From the NCBI GenBank assembly GCA_955652025.1, contig CATPAO010000018.1, positions 1-17,655 of the forward strand: a DNA stretch of 17,655 nucleotides, in the 5' to 3' direction. A program made the translations under genes and the position numbers. The notes beneath the pieces are model-generated. The model had not been told where the DNA came from and did no database searches. It saw only the letters and a program-made list of their open reading frames with translations. The stretch is from Casimicrobiaceae bacterium. GTDB taxonomy: Bacteria > Pseudomonadota > Gammaproteobacteria > Burkholderiales > Casimicrobiaceae. This document shows, piece by piece, positions 1-7,680 of this stretch (position 1 is the stretch's first letter; each line of letters begins with the position of its first letter).

Positions 1-1
1 G

Positions 2-97
2 CACGTGACCTGCCTCGGAGAAACGCAGGTCGATGCGCTCGACATTGCGCGTGCCGTGAAGCGGGCGCTCGCGATCCCCGACGCTGACTTGTCATGA
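2..97 (+). CDS. 3' end of an unrecognised protein (partial)
   Basis: An open frame enters from the left edge and ends at TGA 95-97. The visible 31 residues contain VTCLGETQVDALDIARAVKRAL and look like a normal helical C-terminus, but they are too few to name a family. Its stop overlaps the ATG at 94 of the next gene as ATGA, so the two are likely co-transcribed and translationally coupled. The TGA lies within the first bases of the repeat that starts at 94, so the repeat may have supplied this stop and the true C-terminus may have been altered. The reading frame is clear; the function is unknown. Confidence 0.5.
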   Translation, partial: HVTCLGETQVDALDIARAVKRALAIPDADLS

Positions 98-173
98 GCA
101 CCGCCGGGCCGTCCCAAGGTGCGGATTACTCCCTCGGGGGCAGCGCAGCGGCGCGAGCCGTAAGCGTGGGGGT
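94..173 (+). repeat. Dispersed GC-rich repeat, copy A, read as the N-terminus of the racemase gene
   Basis: The copy begins ATGAGCACCGCCGGGCC, continues through AAGGTGCGG, and ends with GGGGGCAGCGCAGCGGCGC followed by AAGCGTGGGGG. The head is identical to copy B over 17 and then 9 bases. The tail is nearly identical to copies B and C. In the racemase frame it encodes MSTAGPSQGA, then GGSAAARA and SVGV. The repeat contains both the ATG used here and the TGA that ends the preceding frame. Confidence 0.85.
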
Positions 174-1365
174 CGTCGTAAGCGCCGCGCCGCTCGCCGG
201 CATTCGGGTGCTCGACCTCACGCGGCTCTTGCCCGGCCCGGTCTGCACGCTTCATCTCGCCGACTTGGGCGCCGATGTCATCAAGATCGAGGACGTGGGT
301 GCAGGCGACTACGCGCGCTCGATCGGCGCGGCGCCCGGCAAGGTCAGCGCGTTTTATCGGCTCGTGAATCGCAACAAACGCTCGCTCGCGATCGATCTCA
401 AGGACGCGCGCGGGCGTGCAGCATTCCTGGCGCTCGTGCGCGGCGCGGACATTGTCGTCGAGAGCTTTCGGCCCGGCGTGATGGCCGCGCTTCAACTTGA
501 TCATCCATCCGTGGCTGCGGCAAATCCGCGCATCGTCTATTGCTCGCTGTCGGGTTACGGCCAGGACGGTCCCCGCGCGCACGCGGCCGGCCACGACATC
601 AACTATCTCGGCTACGCCGGCGTGCTCGATCAGACGGGCGCGCGCGGCGGCCCACCCGCGCTGTCGAATGTGCAGATCGCGGATCTGCTGGGCGGTGCGG
701 CGACGGCCGCGATCGGAATTCTCGCGGCGCTGGTCGGCGCGCTGCGTACCGGTCGCGGACGCTACGTCGACGTCGCGATGGCCGACGCCTCGTTCGTCCA
801 GCAGATTTTCGCGCTCGCGGCGCAGGACGAGCGCGGACATCCGGAGGCGCGGGGCGACGCGCTGCTCACCGGCGGCGTTCCGTGCTACGGCGTCTACCCG
901 ACGCAGGACGGGCGGTTTCTCGCGGTAGGCGCGCTTGAGGTAAAATTCTGGCGCGCGCTCTGCATCGCGATCGGACGGCCCGATCTGATCGTCGGGCAGT
1001 TCGCACGCGGCGCCGAGGGCGACCGCGTTCGCGCCGAGCTCGAAGCGATTTTCGCCAGTGCGTCGCTCGCCGATTGGGTGGAGCGTCTCGCGCGCGTCGA
1101 CTGTTGCGTAACGCCGGTATTGACGCTCGCCGAAGCGCTCGCCGATCCGCAATTTGTCGCACGCAGGATGATCGTTGCCGGCGGTGATGGACTGCGCCAA
1201 TTCGCGCCGCCATTCAAGCTGTCGGATCACGAGTTTGCAATCGCGCGCGCCGCGCCGGCACAGGGAGCGCACGGGATCGAGATCCTGCGCGAAGCAGGTC
1301 TCGATGACGAAACGATCGAAACGCTCGTCCGAGCGAATGTCGTGCGGGTCGGAATGGAGAGCTGA
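94..1365 (+). CDS. CaiB/BaiF family protein, alpha-methylacyl-CoA racemase-like
   Basis: This is a 423-residue class III CoA-transferase-fold protein. The conserved family start, PLAGIRVLDLTRLLPGP, falls at residues 33-49, followed by DLGADVIKIE (57-66), ESFRPGVM (123-130) and GYGQDGP (154-160). His167 in AAGHDINYL, Asp197 in IADLLGG and Glu282 in GALEVKF match by motif the catalytic His/Asp/Glu of alpha-methylacyl-CoA racemase, so epimerising 2-methylacyl-CoA esters is more likely than CoA transfer. Such a racemase would prepare branched acyl-CoAs for stereospecific beta-oxidation, which fits the neighbouring branched-chain catabolism. The first roughly 27 codons are entirely a dispersed repeat, and family members normally begin close to residue 31. 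Translation could start at ATG 94, coupled to the upstream stop, or at the in-frame GTG 166. Neither has a strong ribosome-binding site. The exact substrate is unknown. Confidence 0.88.
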   Translation: MSTAGPSQGADYSLGGSAAARAVSVGVVVSAAPLAGIRVLDLTRLLPGPVCTLHLADLGADVIKIEDVGAGDYARSIGAAPGKVSAFYRLVNRNKRSLAIDLKDARGRAAFLALVRGADIVVESFRPGVMAALQLDHPSVAAANPRIVYCSLSGYGQDGPRAHAAGHDINYLGYAGVLDQTGARGGPPALSNVQIADLLGGAATAAIGILAALVGALRTGRGRYVDVAMADASFVQQIFALAAQDERGHPEARGDALLTGGVPCYGVYPTQDGRFLAVGALEVKFWRALCIAIGRPDLIVGQFARGAEGDRVRAELEAIFASASLADWVERLARVDCCVTPVLTLAEALADPQFVARRMIVAGGDGLRQFAPPFKLSDHEFAIARAAPAQGAHGIEILREAGLDDETIETLVRANVVRVGMES

Positions 1366-1380
1366 CGGGGATCCGAGACG

Positions 1381-2067
1381 TCAGTGTGCCGTCCCGACGA
1401 CGCGCGTCTTCGGCTTTTTCTTCGTGTCTGGCGCGGCTTCCTTGCGCGTTGCGCCCGCCGGCAGCGTTGCAACGCGATCGTATTCGGGGTCGCTGTAGCG
1501 GCAGCCCGCGGCGACAAAATCGGCGGCCATGTCGGTTGCATCGACCCCCCAGAAGAGCTCGTTGCCGATGGCGAGCGTCGGCACGCCGAACACGCCGCGC
1601 GCGAGCGCTTCGTCGGTATTGCGGCGCAACTCGTCCTTGACCCGCGGGTCGGCGATCCGCGCGTGCGCGTCGCCGATGCCCAAGTCGTGCGTCAGCTCCG
1701 CCCATTCGATCGGCAGGTCGGGAAGTCGCCCGTCACACCAGACAAAACGGAAAATGCGCTGCACGGCGGCGGGCGACGAATCGCACGCTATCGCGAGACG
1801 CAACAGCGGCAACGGATTGAACGGATGCTCCGGCGGGAACTTGCACGGGATGTCCATCTTGCGCGCCTGCCACAGCACGAAGCGATAGGTAAATGCGCGC
1901 TTGGACGGTATTTCCGCCGGCCCTTTGTGCGCGTTGGCCGACAGGAGTGCCGCGAACAGCACCGGGCGATAACGGATTGAAACCTTGGGTCCGAGCGAAT
2001 GCAACCGCTCGCTCTGCAAATAGGCGAACGGCGAAACGAAATCGAAGTACCAGTCAGCGATCGGCAT
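1381..2067 (-). CDS. 2-hydroxychromene-2-carboxylate isomerase family protein (DsbA fold), copy 1
   Basis: This is a 228-residue thioredoxin-fold protein of the HCCA isomerase/kappa-GST group. The N-terminal WYFDFVSPFAYL (residues 6-17) carries the Ser (S12) that in characterised members contacts glutathione. GVFGVPTLAIGNELFWGVD near residues 154-172 holds the cis-proline loop and the usual C-terminal signature. Known members isomerise aromatic catabolites using glutathione, and many homologues are annotated only by fold. The tail after about residue 205 is lysine-rich (KKKPKTR) and looks disordered. Its ATG lies 14 bases inside the end of the DUF1289 gene, so it is translationally coupled and appears to be the last gene of the long operon. 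It converges on the racemase gene. A second, shorter relative is at 11093-11698. No substrate can be assigned. Confidence 0.85.
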   Translation of the reverse strand: MPIADWYFDFVSPFAYLQSERLHSLGPKVSIRYRPVLFAALLSANAHKGPAEIPSKRAFTYRFVLWQARKMDIPCKFPPEHPFNPLPLLRLAIACDSSPAAVQRIFRFVWCDGRLPDLPIEWAELTHDLGIGDAHARIADPRVKDELRRNTDEALARGVFGVPTLAIGNELFWGVDATDMAADFVAAGCRYSDPEYDRVATLPAGATRKEAAPDTKKKPKTRVVGTAH

Positions 2068-2269
2068 TCGATGTCCCCGCCATGGCGTTCACGGCGCGTT
2101 CCGCGAGCCGCGCCCAGACGTCGCGCCGCTCGTCGTCGCGCATCGCGCCCCAAGTTGCGATCTCGGACAGCGTGCGGAGGCAGCCGACACACAGACCGGA
2201 CGCGTTCTCCATCCGGCAGACGCTGATGCACGGAGACGGTACACGTCCATCGGCGCCATGTTTGATCAT
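2054..2269 (-). CDS. DUF1289 small cysteine-rich protein
   Basis: This 71-residue protein has the DUF1289 pattern: SPCISVCRM with Cys14 and Cys18, then GLCVGCLRT with Cys27 and Cys30. A helix with SEIATW, DDERRDVWARL follows. The four cysteines suggest a small metal-binding knuckle; the function of the family is unknown. The ATG at 2267-2269 overlaps the TGA of HMG-CoA lyase as ATGA, which fixes the start and implies translational coupling. Its stop lies 14 bases inside the next gene. A longer open frame runs upstream inside the lyase gene, but it has no family similarity and is a shadow. Confidence 0.85.
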   Translation of the reverse strand: MIKHGADGRVPSPCISVCRMENASGLCVGCLRTLSEIATWGAMRDDERRDVWARLAERAVNAMAGTSNADR

Positions 2270-3177
2270 TCGAGCGGATCGCGCGCGTCGAGCGCCCGCG
2301 CGACACGGGAGATGGGCTGCCGGCCGAGCGCATTCGAAATATATCGACCGGCGCGGCGCAGCTTGGTCATGTCCACGCCGGTTTCGATGCCGAGGCCCGA
2401 GAGGAGATACAAGACGTCCTCGCTCGCCACGTTGCCGGTGGCGCCCTTCGCGTACGGACAGCCGCCGAGACCCGCCACCGAGCAGTCGAACGTCGTCACG
2501 CCGAGTTCGAGTGCCGCGTAGAGATTGGTGAGCGCCTGCCCGTACGTGTCGTGAAAATGCCCGGCCAGCGCCGCGATCGGCACGCGATCGCTCACGGTGC
2601 GGAAGAGCGTCTGCGTCTTTCCCGCGGTACCGGTTCCGATCGTGTCGCCCAGCGATATTTCGTACGACCCCAACCGGTACAGCGCATCGGCAACGGCGGC
2701 GACTTCCCCCGGATCGACTTCGCCTTCGTACGGGCAACCGAGCACGCACGAGATGTAGCCGCGCACGCGGACGCCATTGGCTTTCGCCGCATCGAATACG
2801 GGCCCGGCGCGCTCCAGGCTTTCGGCGATCGAGCAATTGATGTTCTTCTGCGAGAACGATTCGGTCGCCGCGACGAAGACCGCGACCTCGTCGGCCTTCG
2901 CAGCGAGTGCGGCATCGAAGCCCTTGAGATTCGGCGTCAGCACCGGGTACCGAACGCCCGCCTTGCGTCGGATCCGCGACATCACTAGGGCAGCGTCCGC
3001 CATCTGCGGCACCCATTTCGGCGACACGAACGCGGTCGCCTCGACCGCCGGAAAGCCGGCATCGGACAGCATGTCGACGAGTGCGACTTTGACGTCGGTC
3101 GGGACGCTCGCCTTTTCGTTCTGTAGGCCGTCGCGCGGGCCGACGTCGACCAGGCGAACCTGCTTCGGCAACGTCAT
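2266..3177 (-). CDS. liuE: Hydroxymethylglutaryl-CoA lyase
   Basis: This is a 303-residue TIM-barrel lyase that cleaves HMG-CoA to acetyl-CoA and acetoacetate, the last step of leucine breakdown. Visible signatures are VDVGPRDGLQNE (residues 10-21, with catalytic Arg15-Asp16), EATAFVSPKWVPQMAD (46-61), GHFHDTYGQALTN (206-218, with metal-ligand His207 and His209) and GLGGCPYAKGATGN (236-249, with the active-site loop Cys240). Length is as expected. The ATG at 3175-3177 shares a base with the preceding stop (TGATG). A TTG one codon upstream is possible, but the overlap favours ATG. The downstream end overlaps the DUF1289 start as ATGA. With the carboxylase and hydratase in the same operon, the leucine-pathway assignment is strong. 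Confidence 0.96.
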   Translation of the reverse strand: MTLPKQVRLVDVGPRDGLQNEKASVPTDVKVALVDMLSDAGFPAVEATAFVSPKWVPQMADAALVMSRIRRKAGVRYPVLTPNLKGFDAALAAKADEVAVFVAATESFSQKNINCSIAESLERAGPVFDAAKANGVRVRGYISCVLGCPYEGEVDPGEVAAVADALYRLGSYEISLGDTIGTGTAGKTQTLFRTVSDRVPIAALAGHFHDTYGQALTNLYAALELGVTTFDCSVAGLGGCPYAKGATGNVASEDVLYLLSGLGIETGVDMTKLRRAGRYISNALGRQPISRVARALDARDPLE

Positions 3178-4118
3178 CAATAACCTCGCTCGCGATCGAC
3201 TACGCCGGTGACCGGCAGGCCCCGCTCGAGACGCTGGATCTTGTCCACGATCTGCGCTACCGCGTGGTCCGGCAGCGTTACCCCGGAGATGTGCGGTGTA
3301 ATCGCGATTTCGGGCCGCGCCCAGAACGCATGATCGGCGGGAAGCGGCTCATGGCGAAAAACATCGAGCGTCGCGCCCGAGAGCTTGCCTGCCGCCAAAA
3401 GCGCGAGCAAATCGGCCTCGATCAGATGCGCGCCGCGGCCGATGTTGATCAGATGCGCCCCGTCGCGCAGTAACCCCAGTGTGCGGCGATCGAGCATGCC
3501 GGCACTCTGTGCGGTCAGCGGAAGGATGCTCACCAGAACGTCGAGCCCGCTCAAAAATTCGTCGAGCCCGCCCTCTCCGAATAGGCATCGGACGCCGCCG
3601 AGCGACTTCGGCGTGCGCGAGAAGCCGCGCACCGCGAATCCCTGCCCGGCGAGCGCTTGCGCAATCGCGCTGCCGATGACACCGAGGCCCAATACACCGA
3701 CTTCAATCTCTTGCGGCGCGCGCGGTGCAAGTTGCCGCCACATACGGTCGCGCTGCTGGCGCGCGTAGACGTCCAGGCGTTGCGCGAATCGAAGCGTCGC
3801 GGCGAGCACGTAGCGAATCATCTGCTCCGCCATTCCCGCGTCCTCGAGCCGGATCAACGGAACATCGCGCGGCAGGTTCGGCAACGACAACAGGTGGCCG
3901 ACACCGACCGAGAACGCGAAAATCGCTTTCATTCTGCGCTCGCCGTAGAACAGCGTCGCGTTGCGATAGCCGGTCACGACATAATCGGCCTGCGCCGGGT
4001 CGCGTCCGGTCACGATCGAGCCATCGACGAGTCCGACTTGTGCCGCCGGCAACGCGTGCTGGAACAGCATGACGATGCGCGATGCGTCGTCGATCGGCGT
4101 GCTGATGTGGATGCGCAT
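3177..4118 (-). CDS. GhrA-like 2-hydroxyacid dehydrogenase (glyoxylate/hydroxypyruvate reductase A type)
   Basis: This is a 313-residue NAD(P)-dependent D-2-hydroxyacid dehydrogenase. The Rossmann motif GVLGLGVIGSAIA is at 141-153. The catalytic set is Arg228 in NIGRGAHLIEADL, Glu257 in FRHEPLP and His276 in TPHISG. The SVGVGHLLSLPNLP stretch (70-83) and the shape of the N-terminal half match the GhrA branch, which reduces glyoxylate or hydroxypyruvate, rather than the SerA or lactate branch. It starts 3 bases after the carboxylase alpha stop, and its own stop overlaps the lyase start, so it is firmly inside the liu operon. It is not a known step of leucine breakdown. It may act on a 2-keto or 2-hydroxy branched-chain acid such as 2-ketoisocaproate; that substrate is inferred only. 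Confidence 0.88.
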   Translation of the reverse strand: MRIHISTPIDDASRIVMLFQHALPAAQVGLVDGSIVTGRDPAQADYVVTGYRNATLFYGERRMKAIFAFSVGVGHLLSLPNLPRDVPLIRLEDAGMAEQMIRYVLAATLRFAQRLDVYARQQRDRMWRQLAPRAPQEIEVGVLGLGVIGSAIAQALAGQGFAVRGFSRTPKSLGGVRCLFGEGGLDEFLSGLDVLVSILPLTAQSAGMLDRRTLGLLRDGAHLINIGRGAHLIEADLLALLAAGKLSGATLDVFRHEPLPADHAFWARPEIAITPHISGVTLPDHAVAQIVDKIQRLERGLPVTGVVDRERGY

Positions 4119-4121
4119 CGC

Positions 4122-6140
4122 TCAAGCGCCCGGTTGCGGGATCTCGTCCGCGAGGTCGACGAGATCGGCGCCTTCGGCAACGCGATCGCCGACGCCGAAG
4201 TTCACCGCGGTCACGACGCCGGCCGCCGGCGCCACGATCGTATGCTCCATTTTCATCGCTTCGAGCACGACCAACGGTGCGCCTTTCGCCACCTTGTTTC
4301 CCGCCTTGACCATCACCGCGACGACGGTTCCCGACATCGGCGCCATCAAATGCCCGGCATGCGCCTCATCGTCGCCGGCATGCGCCAGCGGATCGATCAG
4401 CGTCAGCCGCCGCCGCGCGCCCGGCGCGAATACGTACCGATCGTCGGCGACGCGGACGACGGTAGCCGCGAACGGGGCACCTTCGGCGTCGATGTGCAGG
4501 CGCGCGCCGTGCAGCGCGATGCGCGCTTCGATCGTTGGTCCCGCCACCGTGACGTCGGCCCGGTCATCGCCGCGCGGACATATCGACACCGGGTGTCTTG
4601 CTTCACCATCGATGAACGTCAGTTGGATCGCATGCGCGGCACTTGCGTTCCACCATGCGTCGGTGAGATGCCAGGGCGAATATGGATCGCCTGACGCCAT
4701 GGCCCTCACGGTCCCGGCCCGCTCGATCTCGACGTATTCGGCCAGTGCGGCTGCAAGCAGCGCGCGGGTCGGCGTCACGTCGTGCGGCGGGAACAGCGCG
4801 GCACGATGGCGGTCGATCAAGCCGGTATCGAGCCTGCCCGACGCGAACGCCTCGTGGGCGACGACGCGCTCGAGGAACGCGACGTTGGTCGTCACGCCGA
4901 CAACCTCGCACTCGCTAAGCGCGCGCAGCATCTCATCGCAGGCGCGCCGCCGATCCTCGCCCCAGACGATGAGCTTGCCGAGCATCGGATCATAGAATGG
5001 CGTGACCGCGTCGCCCGCGCGCACGCCGGTGTCGATCCGTACACCAGGGCCGGCGTCGGGCATCCGCCAATGGAGGAGCGTGCCGATCGACGGCAAAAAC
5101 CCGCGTTCGGGATCCTCGGCATACAGACGCGCTTCGATCGCGTGGCCGTGGATCGCGAGCTCGTCCTGCGTCTTGGGCAACGGCTCGCCCGACGCCACGC
5201 GCAGTTGCCATTCGACGAGATCGAGGCCGGTGATCATCTCGGTCACCGGGTGCTCGACCTGCAGCCGCGTGTTCATCTCCATGAAATAGAACGTGCCGTC
5301 CTGTTCGGCGATGAACTCGACGGTGCCGGCGCCGACGTAACCGATCGATTTGGCTGCCGTGACCGCCGCCGCGCCCATCGCGCGACGCCGTTCCGGAGTC
5401 ATTCCCGGCGCCGGCGCTTCCTCGAGCACCTTTTGATGCCTGCGCTGCACCGAGCAATCGCGTTCGAACAGGTGCAAGGCGTTGCCGTGCGTGTCGGCGA
5501 AGACCTGGATTTCGATATGTCGCGGCGACGTCAAATAGCGCTCGATCAGCACCCGATCGTCGCCGAACGACGCTTTCGCCTCGCGTTGCGCGGACGCGAG
5601 CGCGGCGGAAAATTCGCCCGCGGCGCCCACGATCTTCATTCCCTTGCCGCCGCCGCCCGCCGTTGCCTTGATCAGCACCGGATAGCCAATTTTCGCCGCC
5701 TCGCGTTCGAGCAGCGCCGGCGTCTGGTCGTCGCCGTGATAGCCTGGGACGAGCGGCACCTGTGCCTCGCCCATGATCGCCTTGGCCGCCGATTTCGAGC
5801 CCATCGCGGCGATCGCGGCGGGCGGGGGTCCGACAAACGCGACGCCGGCCTTCGCGCACGCCGCCGCGAATGCCGCGTTCTCGGATAGGAATCCGTAGCC
5901 GGGATGAATCGCCTGCGCGCCGCTTCGCAACGCGATTCGAATTATCGCGTCGCCGTTCAGGTAGCTTTCACGCGGCGCCGCCGGACCCAGCCGGTACGCT
6001 TCATCGCATGCTTCGGCGTGCAGCGCATCGGCGTCGGCGTCGCTGTAGACGGCCACGGTGCGCACGCCGAGTCGGCGCGCGGTCCGCGCGACGCGGCAGG
6101 CAATCTCGCCGCGATTCGCGATCAGGATTTTTGCGAACAT
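4122..6140 (-). CDS. liuD: Methylcrotonyl-CoA carboxylase, biotin-containing alpha subunit
   Basis: This is a 672-residue biotin carboxylase/biotin carrier fusion. The order is: N-terminal MFAKILIANRGEIACRV; the ATP-grasp glycine loop GGGGKGM (162-168); FMEMNTRLQVEHPVTE (286-301); the biotin carboxylase C-terminal domain; a poorly conserved linker; and a carrier domain with EAMKMEH and biotin-acceptor Lys630. It carboxylates the carrier-bound biotin that feeds the beta subunit. Length, lack of a fused carboxyltransferase, and the neighbouring beta subunit, hydratase and HMG-CoA lyase favour methylcrotonyl-CoA over propionyl- or geranyl-CoA. An open frame extends 27 codons further upstream, but the family start is the ATG at 6138-6140, preceded by a GGGTGG ribosome-binding-like sequence. 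Confidence 0.95.
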   Translation of the reverse strand: MFAKILIANRGEIACRVARTARRLGVRTVAVYSDADADALHAEACDEAYRLGPAAPRESYLNGDAIIRIALRSGAQAIHPGYGFLSENAAFAAACAKAGVAFVGPPPAAIAAMGSKSAAKAIMGEAQVPLVPGYHGDDQTPALLEREAAKIGYPVLIKATAGGGGKGMKIVGAAGEFSAALASAQREAKASFGDDRVLIERYLTSPRHIEIQVFADTHGNALHLFERDCSVQRRHQKVLEEAPAPGMTPERRRAMGAAAVTAAKSIGYVGAGTVEFIAEQDGTFYFMEMNTRLQVEHPVTEMITGLDLVEWQLRVASGEPLPKTQDELAIHGHAIEARLYAEDPERGFLPSIGTLLHWRMPDAGPGVRIDTGVRAGDAVTPFYDPMLGKLIVWGEDRRRACDEMLRALSECEVVGVTTNVAFLERVVAHEAFASGRLDTGLIDRHRAALFPPHDVTPTRALLAAALAEYVEIERAGTVRAMASGDPYSPWHLTDAWWNASAAHAIQLTFIDGEARHPVSICPRGDDRADVTVAGPTIEARIALHGARLHIDAEGAPFAATVVRVADDRYVFAPGARRRLTLIDPLAHAGDDEAHAGHLMAPMSGTVVAVMVKAGNKVAKGAPLVVLEAMKMEHTIVAPAAGVVTAVNFGVGDRVAEGADLVDLADEIPQPGA

Positions 6141-6183
6141 CGGCCACCCACGCGAGCAGTGCCCAACAAAGTGACATTCGTCA

Positions 6184-6819
6184 CTATCGGCCCTCGTGCG
6201 TCGGATCGCTGGCAGTGGCATGGCCGAACCATCCGCGAACGCGGGTAAAAATTCGGCCGATCGTCCGCCACAGCTTCGGGATCAGCCAAAACGCAACGAC
6301 GGTCAGGACGAGCACGACGACGAGCGCGGCGATCGGATGCGAGAACGCGAGCCACAGCACTGAACCCACCGCCAATTCCTCGCCGAACGAAGCGGCCCAG
6401 TTGGAAAAAGGCTCGGGCGACGTGTTGATCACCGCGCGGCTGCCGGTCTTCGCGAGATGGCTGCCCGCCGCCAATGTGCCGCCGAGAATCGCCGCAGCGA
6501 TCATCGTCGCGGACGACGAGTCGCCGAACACGCTCGCGGCGAGCGCGGCGCCCGCCGGAATCCGCACCAGCGTGTGGACGACGTCCCAGAGCGAATCGAT
6601 GCCGGGAATCTTGTCCGCGAAGAATTCGACGAAGCACATGAATCCCGACGCTGCCAGCACGTACGGATGCGCGAGCACCTGTAAACCGCCCGGTAGGTCG
6701 ACCCACCCCAGAGATCCCAGACCGCCGACGATGAACAGCACCGCGTAGAGGCGGAGGCCGCTCGCCCAACCGATCGACGCGGCGAGCGCCACGAGTTGCC
6801 AGGTGTCAAACGTGCGCAT
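6184..6819 (-). CDS. DUF4126 membrane protein
   Basis: This 211-residue integral membrane protein matches the DUF4126 pattern: an N-terminal segment with ASIGWASGLRLYAVLF, then the polar stretch EFFADKIPGIDSLWDVVHTLVRIPAGA (about 65-91), a Gly/Ala-rich pair of helices, NTSPEPFSNW (about 131-140), and a C-terminal hydrophobic helix with ALVVVLVLTVVAFWLIPKLW before a basic tail. Several transmembrane helices are evident. Its function is unknown. Its ATG overlaps the stop of the hydratase gene by one base (TGATG), so it is co-translated with liuC, and 43 bases separate its end from liuD. Any membrane role linked to acyl-CoA metabolism is conjecture. Confidence 0.85.
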   Translation of the reverse strand: MRTFDTWQLVALAASIGWASGLRLYAVLFIVGGLGSLGWVDLPGGLQVLAHPYVLAASGFMCFVEFFADKIPGIDSLWDVVHTLVRIPAGAALAASVFGDSSSATMIAAAILGGTLAAGSHLAKTGSRAVINTSPEPFSNWAASFGEELAVGSVLWLAFSHPIAALVVVLVLTVVAFWLIPKLWRTIGRIFTRVRGWFGHATASDPTHEGR

Positions 6820-7658
6820 CAGGTTTCATCGTCCGGCGCGCGCGCCACCCATGCCGGCTTGCGCTTGCCCAAGAATGCGGCGACACCCTCGCGCCCTTCC
6901 GGCGACGCTCGCACCGCCGCGATGTGTTCGGCCGTGCCGTTGACGATAACGTCGTCGATCGGCCGGTGCGCGACGCCGCGGATCAGCGCCTTGCACTCGA
7001 GTTGCGCGCGCGGACCCGCGGCGAGGAGCGCGCCCAGCAACTCGTTGATCCGCGCATCGAGCTCCGCCGCCGGCACGATGTCGTGCACGAGGCCGATACG
7101 AAATGCTTCCGCCGCGTCGAACCGTTCCGCCGTGAGGAAGTAGCGTCGCGCCTGCCGCGCGCCGATTGCCTGGATCACGTACGGGCCAATCGTCGCGGGA
7201 ATGAGCCCGAGCTTCGCCTCGGACAGCGCGAACGCCGCCTCCTGCGCCGCGACCGCGATATCGCAACAGGCGACGAGACCGACGCCGCCGCCCATCGCCG
7301 CGCCATGCACGCGGGCGATCGTCGGCTTCGCCATTCCGTAGAGCGCGCGCAACATGGCCGCCAGGCCGTGCGCATCGGCGAGGTTCTCGTCGTCACTGTA
7401 GTCGGCCATTTTTTTGATCCAATTCAGGTCGGCGCCGGCGCAAAAGCTCTTCCCGGCGCCGGCCAGGACCACCGCGCGGACGGAATCGTCGGCGCCCAAT
7501 GCCACGAACGTCGCGGTCAACTCCGCGATCAACGTCTCGTCGAACGCGTTGTGCACGTCGGGGCGATTCAACACGACGATCGCAACCGTATTCCTTCGCT
7601 CGATCACGATCGACTCGAGCGCCGGTGTCGCTTTACGGGTGGATTTACGCGCTGTCAT
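6819..7658 (-). CDS. liuC: Enoyl-CoA hydratase family, probable methylglutaconyl-CoA hydratase
   Basis: This 279-residue crotonase-fold protein would hydrate 3-methylglutaconyl-CoA to HMG-CoA. NRPDVHNAFD (31-40), the oxyanion-hole segments FCAGADLNW (72-80) and GAAMGGGVGL (119-128), and SEAKLGLIPATIGPYV (146-161) are visible. Glu147 matches the single retained catalytic glutamate, while the second crotonase glutamate position is Gly127. That pattern, and the IGPYV instead of GGTQR, are typical of LiuC-type hydratases. The first 14 residues are basic and not family-conserved. A GGAA sequence precedes the ATG. It begins 22 bases after the carboxylase beta gene, and its stop overlaps the DUF4126 start. 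Confidence 0.92.
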   Translation of the reverse strand: MTARKSTRKATPALESIVIERRNTVAIVVLNRPDVHNAFDETLIAELTATFVALGADDSVRAVVLAGAGKSFCAGADLNWIKKMADYSDDENLADAHGLAAMLRALYGMAKPTIARVHGAAMGGGVGLVACCDIAVAAQEAAFALSEAKLGLIPATIGPYVIQAIGARQARRYFLTAERFDAAEAFRIGLVHDIVPAAELDARINELLGALLAAGPRAQLECKALIRGVAHRPIDDVIVNGTAEHIAAVRASPEGREGVAAFLGKRKPAWVARAPDDET

Positions 7659-7680
7659 GAAATGGTTCCGTTCGCCGGCG

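Noticed and set aside
1366..1380. A terminator between the convergent racemase and isomerase genes
   Set aside because: The 15 bases contain no stem-loop with a T-run on either strand; only short palindromes such as GACGTC are nearby.
3178..3180. TTG start of HMG-CoA lyase one codon upstream
   Set aside because: The next codon is ATG, which forms the TGATG overlap seen at other junctions of this operon.
3657..5888. Long plus-strand open frames opposite the dehydrogenase and liuD genes
   Set aside because: Composition is typical of antisense shadows, there are no recognisable domains, and the minus-strand genes explain the region completely.
6141..6221. N-terminal extension of liuD by 27 codons
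   Set aside because: The extension overlaps the end of the DUF4126 gene and is not family-like; the conserved start MFAKILIANRGE with a GGGTGG upstream is at 6140.
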